64,000 bases of DNA, from the NCBI RefSeq assembly GCF_014779595.1, contig NZ_JACXZT010000019.1:535185-599184 (forward strand). The letters are read 5' to 3'. This stretch comes from Halomonas sp. ML-15. GTDB taxonomy: Bacteria > Pseudomonadota > Gammaproteobacteria > Pseudomonadales > Halomonadaceae. The position numbers and the translations under genes are program-made. Positions 58,638 to 64,000 of the stretch are shown one piece after another. Position 1 is the stretch's first letter; every line of letters starts with the position of its first letter. The notes beneath the pieces were generated by a model. That model was given only the letters and a program-made list of their open reading frames with translations. It did no database searches and was not told the DNA's origin.

Positions 58638-58686
58638 CCAGCCGCATATTGTTGGGGTCTTGTGTGGCCACGCTGCCCAGATAGCG

Positions 58687-60057
58687 TCACTTGCCAATGC
58701 AGAAGCTGCCGAAGATCTCGCCGAGCAGATCGTCGGCGCTGAACTCCCCGGTGATCTCGCCGAGGGAGTGCTGGGCATCGCGTAGGTCTTCGGCGAGCAG
58801 CTCGCCCGCGCCGTAACCGGCCAGTTGGGCTTCGCCGTTGGCGAGGGCCTGCCGAGCGCGATCAAGGGCGTCCAGGTGACGCCGCCGTGCCGAGAACCGC
58901 CCCTCGGTAGTAGCGTTGAACCCCATTACCGCTTTGAGATGTTCCTTGAGTGCATGGATGCCTGCGCCGGTCTTGGCCGAAATGCGAAGCACCGGGGTGC
59001 CGGCAGCATCATCGACACCCGCCGGCTCACGGCTGGTGTCGACCTTGTTGCGTACCAGCGTCAGGCGGTCAGGATCGGCCAGGCGTGCCACGAACTCGGG
59101 CCAGATGGCCATCGGATCGGTGGCGGCGGTAGTCGTGGCATCGACCAGCAGGAGCACCCGGTCGGCCTTGGCAATTTCTTCCCATGCGCGCGCTACGCCG
59201 ATCTTCTCCACCGCGTCGGGGGTGTCGCGCAGCCCCGCGGTATCGATCACGTGCAGCGGCATGCCGTCGAGGTGGATATGCTCGCGGAGCACGTCACGGG
59301 TGGTGCCCTCGATCTCGGTGACGATGGCGGTTTCCTGTTCGGTCAAGGCGTTGAGCAGGCTCGATTTGCCAGCATTGGGGCGCCCGGCGATCACGACACT
59401 CATGCCTTCGCGCATCAAGGCGCCCTGGCTGGCGGAACTGCGTACTTCGTTCAGTTCGGCCTTGACCTCATCGAGCATTGCCGCGACCTTGCCATCGGCC
59501 AGGAAGTCGATCTCCTCCTCGGGAAAGTCGATCGCCGCTTCGACGTACATGCGCAGCTCGATCAGGCGCTGTACCAGCGCCTCGACCCGCTGGGAAAAGG
59601 CGCCTTGCAGGGAGTGCAGGGCGTTCTCGGCGGCGGCCCGGGAGCTTGCCTCGATCAGATCGGCAATGGCTTCCGCCTGGGCCAGGTCGAGCTTGTCGTT
59701 GAGGAAAGCGCGTTCGGAAAACTCACCCGGGCGGGCCAGGCGCGCGCCCAGCCCCACACAGCGTTCGAGCAGCAGATCCATGATCACTGGTCCGCCGTGG
59801 CCCTGGAGTTCCAGCACGTCTTCGCCGGTAAATGAATGGGGGCCGGCAAAGTAGAGCGCGATGCCTTCATCGATGTTGCCCTGTGTGCCCTGGAAGGGGC
59901 CGTAGTGGACGCGCCGCGGGGTTGGGCAGTGGCCTACCACGGCTTCAGCGATGGTGCCGCTGAGCGGCCCCGAGACGCGGATGATGCCTACGCCCCCGCG
60001 TCCGGGGGGCGTGGCCAGCGCGGCGATGGTGTCCTGAGTATATAGGCGCTCGGGCAT
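58687..60057 (-). CDS. mnmE: tRNA modification GTPase MnmE (TrmE)
   Basis: A 456 aa GTPase that partners MnmG in wobble uridine modification. The N-terminal folate-binding domain ([23 protein letters not shown]), G domain with [27 protein letters not shown] and NKVD, and the C-terminal CIGK are intact. I chose the ATG at 60057 ([10 protein letters not shown]); an upstream frame to 60099 adds 14 unlikely residues. Its partner mnmG is 22 kb away. Confidence 0.96.
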   Translation of the reverse strand: MPERLYTQDTIAALATPPGRGGVGIIRVSGPLSGTIAEAVVGHCPTPRRVHYGPFQGTQGNIDEGIALYFAGPHSFTGEDVLELQGHGGPVIMDLLLERCVGLGARLARPGEFSERAFLNDKLDLAQAEAIADLIEASSRAAAENALHSLQGAFSQRVEALVQRLIELRMYVEAAIDFPEEEIDFLADGKVAAMLDEVKAELNEVRSSASQGALMREGMSVVIAGRPNAGKSSLLNALTEQETAIVTEIEGTTRDVLREHIHLDGMPLHVIDTAGLRDTPDAVEKIGVARAWEEIAKADRVLLLVDATTTAATDPMAIWPEFVARLADPDRLTLVRNKVDTSREPAGVDDAAGTPVLRISAKTGAGIHALKEHLKAVMGFNATTEGRFSARRRHLDALDRARQALANGEAQLAGYGAGELLAEDLRDAQHSLGEITGEFSADDLLGEIFGSFCIGK

Positions 60058-60114
60058 CGGGAATTCCTGATCGTGGGAGACGAACATTGTCTCGGGCATG
60101 GCCCATAAACGCCA

Positions 60115-60137
60115 GACCCCCGCGTTGAGCGGGGGTC
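60115..60137 (-). terminator. GC hairpin between yidC and mnmE
   Basis: Perfect 9 bp stem GACCCCCGC / GCGGGGGTC with loop GTTGA. It lacks a T-run, so it may be a processing or attenuation hairpin downstream of yidC. Confidence 0.5.
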
Positions 60138-60159
60138 CGGGAGTGGCATGGATGCTGAG

Positions 60160-61848
60160 TTACTTGGTCTTCATGCCCTTTCCAATGCTGGGGTCGTTCT
60201 CGATCTTGCGCGTGATCGCGTACTGCTGAGCGATCGAGATGCAGTTGTTGACCACCCAGTAGATGACCAGACCTGCCGGGAACCACAGGAAGAAGAAGGT
60301 GAAGACGATCGGCAGCATCTTCATGATCTTGGCCTGCATCGGGTCCGGCGGCGTCGGGTTGAGCAACTGCTGAACGAACATCGAAGCGCCCATCAGGATC
60401 GGCAGGATGAAGAACGGGTCCTTCACCGACAGATCCTGAATCCAGAACATGAACGGCGCATGTCGCAGCTCCACCGACTCGAGCAGCATCCAGTACAGGG
60501 CGATGAAGACTGGCATCTGTACCAGGATCGGCAGACAGCCACCCAGAGGATTGATCTTCTCTTTCTGGTAGAACTTCATCATCTCCTGGGACATCTTCTG
60601 GCGGTCGTCGCCATACTGCTCCTTGAGCCGCTGCATCTCCGGTCCCAGCTTGCGCATGCGGGCCATGGACTTGTAAGCCTTGGCCGAGAGCGGCCACATG
60701 ACCAGCTTCACCACGATGGTCAGGAATACGATCGACCAGCCCCAGTTGCCGATCAGGCTGTGGATCTGGTCCAGCAACCAGAACAGCGGGTTGGCAATGA
60801 ACCATAGCCAGCCGAAGTCGACGGTCAGACGCAGGTTGGGGGCTACCTGCTCGAGACGCTCCTGGATCTTGGGGCCCATGTAGAGGGTGGCGCCCAGACG
60901 GCTTTCGCCCTCGGCGGCGATCTGCGTCGAGGGGCCGGCAAAGGCCGCTACGGTGCGATCGCGAGAGTCGGTGGTACCGTAGTAGAGGTTCTGCTGATTC
61001 TGTGCCGGCGCCCAGGCGGTAGTGAAGTAGTGCTGAATGATGGCCACCCAGCCGCCTTCCACGTCGCGGTTGTCGAGGCGGCCGCGGCGTATGTCATCGA
61101 AGTCGACCTTCTCGTAGCGATTGTCCGGCGAGGAGAAGGCTGCCCCCAGATAGGAGCTCATGCCGAGCGCTACGCCGCTGGTGGGGTCGGGACTATCGTC
61201 GCGTGCCAGCTGGCCGATAAAGCGGGCGGTTACCGGCTCATCGGTGTTGTTGGCCAGGTAGTAGTTGACGTCGACCGCATAGTTATCGCGTTCTAAGGTG
61301 TAGCGCTTGATGACGTCAACGCCGTTGACCTGCGCGGTGAGGTCGACGGTGAGACTGTCTTCCCCCTCCTCAAGGCGGTACTCGGTCTGCTCGACGTCGA
61401 AGCCAATGCGCCCCGAGTGGCCATCGAGCTGAAGGCCCGACTTGGCCACATAGCTGCGCGACTCGCTGTCCGAGAGCAGCACAAAGGGCCGATCAGAGTC
61501 CAACGTCAGCTTATGCTGGGGCAGCGCGGCATAAACGATATCGCCGCCCTGAGGGTCGATCCGTATGTCGAGCACGTCAGTGACGACCGCGATCAGGTCG
61601 CGGCTGCGTGTATCGCTCTCGGTAGCCTGGGGCAGTTCGCTTTCCACGGCCTCCTGATCGACGCTGGGAACGCTCAGGCCCCCATCCTCGTCGGGCTCAC
61701 CGCTTTCGACCTGCGGGGCACCACCGTTGGTAAAGGTGGGGGCGTCCGGCTCAGGCGCTGCCTGGCCGTAATCCTGGTTCCACTGCACGACCAGCAGATA
61801 TGCCAGTACGGCTAGCGGAACCAGCAGAAGTAGTCGTTTTACGTCCAT
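60160..61848 (-). CDS. yidC: Membrane protein insertase YidC
   Basis: A 562 aa insertase. It has an N-terminal helix (KRLLLLVPLAVLAYLLVVQW), an acidic linker and the periplasmic P1 domain, followed by the conserved core with the positively charged groove region GGCLPILVQMPVFIALYWMLLES and the PLS AKAYKSMARM helix. E. coli YidC is 548 aa. The P1 region is very acidic (EPDEDGGLSV, EEGEDSL), as expected in a halophile. Same order rpmH-rnpA-yidC-mnmE as in most gammaproteobacteria, but yidD is absent between rnpA and yidC. Confidence 0.97.
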   Translation of the reverse strand: MDVKRLLLLVPLAVLAYLLVVQWNQDYGQAAPEPDAPTFTNGGAPQVESGEPDEDGGLSVPSVDQEAVESELPQATESDTRSRDLIAVVTDVLDIRIDPQGGDIVYAALPQHKLTLDSDRPFVLLSDSESRSYVAKSGLQLDGHSGRIGFDVEQTEYRLEEGEDSLTVDLTAQVNGVDVIKRYTLERDNYAVDVNYYLANNTDEPVTARFIGQLARDDSPDPTSGVALGMSSYLGAAFSSPDNRYEKVDFDDIRRGRLDNRDVEGGWVAIIQHYFTTAWAPAQNQQNLYYGTTDSRDRTVAAFAGPSTQIAAEGESRLGATLYMGPKIQERLEQVAPNLRLTVDFGWLWFIANPLFWLLDQIHSLIGNWGWSIVFLTIVVKLVMWPLSAKAYKSMARMRKLGPEMQRLKEQYGDDRQKMSQEMMKFYQKEKINPLGGCLPILVQMPVFIALYWMLLESVELRHAPFMFWIQDLSVKDPFFILPILMGASMFVQQLLNPTPPDPMQAKIMKMLPIVFTFFFLWFPAGLVIYWVVNNCISIAQQYAITRKIENDPSIGKGMKTK

Positions 61849-61919
61849 GAGGGTCCTGCCCGATGGGTAATGAACATTCTAACGGCGACATCAGCATCAG
61901 CGGTGCAGATACACACGAA

Positions 61920-61938
61920 AGCCTGCCAGGGGCAGGCT
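61920..61938 (-). terminator. Short hairpin between rnpA and yidC
   Basis: Stem AGCCTGCC / GGCAGGCT with a 3-nt loop, followed on the minus strand by TTCGTG. Weak T-run; it may attenuate between rnpA and yidC. Confidence 0.35.
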
Positions 61939-61945
61939 CGGGGCG

Positions 61946-62353
61946 TCACCGCGAAGACGGCAAAGGGGTGTCCTGACTGACGGCGGCCATCGACTGTTTG
62001 CGTACATCCTTTTCCAGACGCCGCCACATGCCGTACAGCTGGCGATGCAGGGTGTCGTTGTCCAGTTCGTGTACGCCTCGCCGGGAGAGTACCACGATGT
62101 CGACAGCGGGAAGACGATGTTGCTGTAGGCGGATGGATTCGCGAACGAGTCGTTTCAAACGATTGCGATCCACGGCCAAGCGCACGTTCTTCTTGCTAAA
62201 GACCAGACCCACGCGCGGATGTCCCCGCGTATTGGGGCTTGCCAGAGCCAGCAGTCCTTTGCCGTGAATCTTGAACGCCGCGTGATCGAAGACGTGTCGG
62301 TACTCCCCGGCATTCAGCAGTCGCAGACGCCGGGGGAAGCCCAGACAGGACAC
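61946..62353 (-). CDS. rnpA: Ribonuclease P protein component RnpA
   Basis: A 135 aa basic protein, the cofactor of RNase P RNA in tRNA 5' processing. The RNR motif region is AVDRNRLKRLVRESIRLQQH. I chose the GTG at 62353, whose first residues (SCLGFPRRLRLL) align one-for-one with the E. coli start (VKLAFPRELRLL); a TTG at 62359 is also in frame. The C-terminal tail (SMAAVSQDTPLPSSR) is longer than E. coli's. It lies 13 bp after rpmH. Confidence 0.92.
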   Translation of the reverse strand: MSCLGFPRRLRLLNAGEYRHVFDHAAFKIHGKGLLALASPNTRGHPRVGLVFSKKNVRLAVDRNRLKRLVRESIRLQQHRLPAVDIVVLSRRGVHELDNDTLHRQLYGMWRRLEKDVRKQSMAAVSQDTPLPSSR

Positions 62354-62366
62354 TCGCAAGCCGAGA

Positions 62367-62501
62367 TCAGGCGCTCAGACGCTTGCGGCCCTTGGCGCGA
62401 CGACGCGCCAGAACGGCACGACCATTCTTGGTCGCCATGCGGGCACGGAAGCCGTGCACGCGCTTGCGCTTGAGAACGCTGGGTTGAAAAGTGCGTTTCA
62501 T
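62367..62501 (-). CDS. rpmH: 50S ribosomal protein L34
   Basis: A 44 aa basic protein beginning [20 protein letters not shown] and ending [11 protein letters not shown], the standard L34 sequence, only 2 residues shorter than that of E. coli. It is transcribed away from dnaA, upstream of rnpA and yidC. Confidence 0.97.
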   Translation of the reverse strand: MKRTFQPSVLKRKRVHGFRARMATKNGRAVLARRRAKGRKRLSA

Positions 62502-63023
62502 AACTATCGATTCCCACGTGGTTAATTGGACGGAACGTCAATGGTGAGGTGCCCTGGCTCCGGCGGGGAACCCGGGGTAATTCGGTTCAAGACCGGGCAT
62601 TTTAGTGAATTCGGCCGGCGGGTGCAATTTTTCCTCACGCTCTATGCGCGATGCTGGGCTTCTGAGCAATAACCAGACACCTGTCGGGACGCGATGGCAT
62701 GGCGGTGGGGCAGGAAAAATCTGTTATCAAGTCTGGGGGTATTTTGTGGATAAAAATATTTAGTTGATATATTACAGTAAGTTGTGTAGCGCGCTAGTGA
62801 GCGTGAAATGCGATGGATATGTATCGCTCGTATCGTGTCGATTCTGATCGTCAAGCGGTAAGCAGGTGTCTGCATACTCGTTCTTTCGGCACTGATGCGC
62901 TGGTCTGGCACCCACCAGCCAGTCGAGTTTTCCACAGTGCCTGGGCGTCGCTTTGGCGTGTGGATAACTTGTGGCTTGAGCGATACAATGGCCGGTCATT
63001 CATCAACAGGATGGTGAGGTCGC
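62502..63023. other. rpmH-dnaA intergenic region, candidate oriC
   Basis: A 522 bp divergent gap without genes. DnaA boxes: 62745-62753 (perfect, reverse TTATCCACA), 62928-62936 (TTTTCCACA, one mismatch) and 62959-62967 (perfect, reverse). An AT-rich tract of about 40 bp at 62738-62780 (TGTGGATAAAAATATTTAG and on) could unwind. The box at 62959-62967 lies just upstream of a TACAAT (62984-62989) that may be the dnaA -10, consistent with DnaA autoregulation. In Pseudomonas the origin is in this position. Confidence 0.55.
62599..62627 (-). promoter_or_regulatory. Sigma-70-type promoter of rpmH-rnpA-yidC
   Basis: On the minus strand: -35 TTGCAC (62627-62622), 17 bp spacer, -10 TAAAAT (62604-62599). 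It gives a leader of about 90 nt before rpmH. Confidence 0.72.
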
Positions 63024-64000
63024 GTGTCGGTCGCTCTTTGGCAACAATGTTTGGATTTTCTGCAGGACGAGCTTAACTCGCAGCAGTTCAACACCTGGAT
63101 TCGCCCCCTCCAGGCGGAACAGGGGGAATCCAACGAACTCTGCCTGTTGGCGCCCAACCGTTTCGTGCGAGATTGGGTAAGCGACAAGTACATCAAGCGA
63201 ATCAATGAATTGCTACGTGAGCTGGCGCCTACCAAGCCCCCCAAGGTGACACTCGTCGTGGGGAGTCGGCGTGCTGCACCCAGCCCCCAGACCCGTGAGC
63301 TCGGCAATCCTGTGTCCGCGGCGCCGCGTCAACCGGTTGCCCCGGCGGTGCATACGTCACCGCGCGGTGATCGCGGCGACGAGCGCGACATCGAGGCGCT
63401 TCGCGATGAGCCGTCGCGCAGCTCCTCGCGCGGCGGTGAACGTCAGGTTCAAGTCGAGGGCAGCCTCAAGCACCATACCGGCCTCAATGCCAATTTTACC
63501 TTCGAAACCTTTGTTGAGGGTAAATCGAACCAGCTTGCACGCGCCGCCTCGAGGCAGGTATCGGAAAACCCTGGCGGTGCCTACAATCCCCTGTTCCTGT
63601 ACGGCGGAGTGGGTCTGGGCAAGACGCATCTGATGCATGCGGTGGGTAACGCCCTCGCTACACGGCGGCAGAATGCCAAGGTGGTCTATCTGCACTCAGA
63701 GCGCTTCGTAGCCGACATGGTCAAGGCGCTGCAGCTGAATGCCATCAACGACTTCAAGCGCTTCTACCGCAGCGTCGACGCTCTGCTGATCGATGATATC
63801 CAGTTCTTTGCTGGCAAGGAGCGCTCCCAGGAAGAGTTCTTCCACACCTTCAATGCGCTGCTTGAAGGGGGCCAGCAGATGATCCTGACCTCCGATAGAT
63901 ACCCCAAGGAAATCAGCGGTGTAGAAGAACGGCTCAAGTCGCGCTTCGGGTGGGGGTTGACCGTTGCCATCGAACCCCCGGAGCTCGAAACGCGAGTGGC
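63024..64000 (+). CDS. dnaA: Chromosomal replication initiator DnaA (3' part outside window)
   Basis: The first 325 residues of DnaA. GTG start with GAGGT 4-5 bp upstream, beginning [28 protein letters not shown] (domain I). A linker (about 95-150) rich in Arg, Ser, Pro and Gly follows, then the AAA+ domain with [21 protein letters not shown], Walker [10 protein letters not shown] (about 194) and Walker [10 protein letters not shown] (about 254). The HTH domain IV lies beyond the window end. It reads away from the rpmH-dnaA gap. Confidence 0.97.
   Translation, partial: MSVALWQQCLDFLQDELNSQQFNTWIRPLQAEQGESNELCLLAPNRFVRDWVSDKYIKRINELLRELAPTKPPKVTLVVGSRRAAPSPQTRELGNPVSAAPRQPVAPAVHTSPRGDRGDERDIEALRDEPSRSSSRGGERQVQVEGSLKHHTGLNANFTFETFVEGKSNQLARAASRQVSENPGGAYNPLFLYGGVGLGKTHLMHAVGNALATRRQNAKVVYLHSERFVADMVKALQLNAINDFKRFYRSVDALLIDDIQFFAGKERSQEEFFHTFNALLEGGQQMILTSDRYPKEISGVEERLKSRFGWGLTVAIEPPELETRV

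Overview
The window looks like the chromosome of a GC-rich, mildly halophilic gammaproteobacterium of the Halomonas / Halomonadaceae type. Three things point there: the Pseudomonas-like order around dnaA (rpmH, rnpA, yidC, mnmE, then mnmG, rsmG, parA, parB, atpIBEFHAGDC, glmU, glmR, glmS), the acidic surface of several extracytoplasmic proteins (for example the YidC periplasmic domain), and the mix of TRAP and ABC transporters. The genus is inference. No rRNA, tRNA, CRISPR array or transposase gene was seen.

Layout. 1-1512: end of a di/oligopeptide ABC ATPase pair. 1514-8136: minus-strand phosphate uptake block pstS, pstC, pstA, pstB, phoU plus cysZ, with a Pho-box-like site between pstS and pstC. 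8258-15528: housekeeping genes (yciA, an orphan TRAP binding protein, uvrD, hexR, a DUF72 protein, a PAP2 phosphatase) with two related MITE-like palindromic elements and one larger nested palindrome. 15555-24985: a DUF945 protein, glmS-glmR, glmU-apbE-uppP and mgtE. 25106-32139: complete F1Fo ATP synthase operon with a clear promoter. 32350-36648: parB, parA, rsmG, mnmG. 36649-37205: AT-rich stretch with degenerate DnaA boxes. 37206-45315: glnHPQ, erpA, a CLC-type channel or antiporter, hemJ, thiD, thiE, hemL, with a three-box DnaA cluster before hemL. 45312-46514: a decayed kinase/ATPase gene.

46515-55244 is the most unusual part, and it is AT-richer in its right half. It encodes a Gly-rich secreted protein behind a near-consensus sigma-54 promoter, two small exported proteins with double-glycine-like leaders, a free-standing exported C39-type cysteine peptidase, a FapF-like outer-membrane barrel, two sigma-54-type activators resembling VpsR, and a CsgD/VpsT-like LuxR regulator carrying a WMSR motif like the c-di-GMP site of VpsT. 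I read it as a c-di-GMP-controlled extracellular matrix or amyloid-type secretion system, related to Fap but not the classical fapABCDEF operon.

55245-64000: rdgB, hemW, an OmpA-like lipoprotein, rlmJ, then the conserved block mnmE, yidC, rnpA, rpmH and the 5' part of dnaA. The rpmH-dnaA gap holds two perfect DnaA boxes and is a second origin candidate. Compared with the usual order, about 21-22 kb (37.2-58.6 kb) separates mnmE from mnmG.
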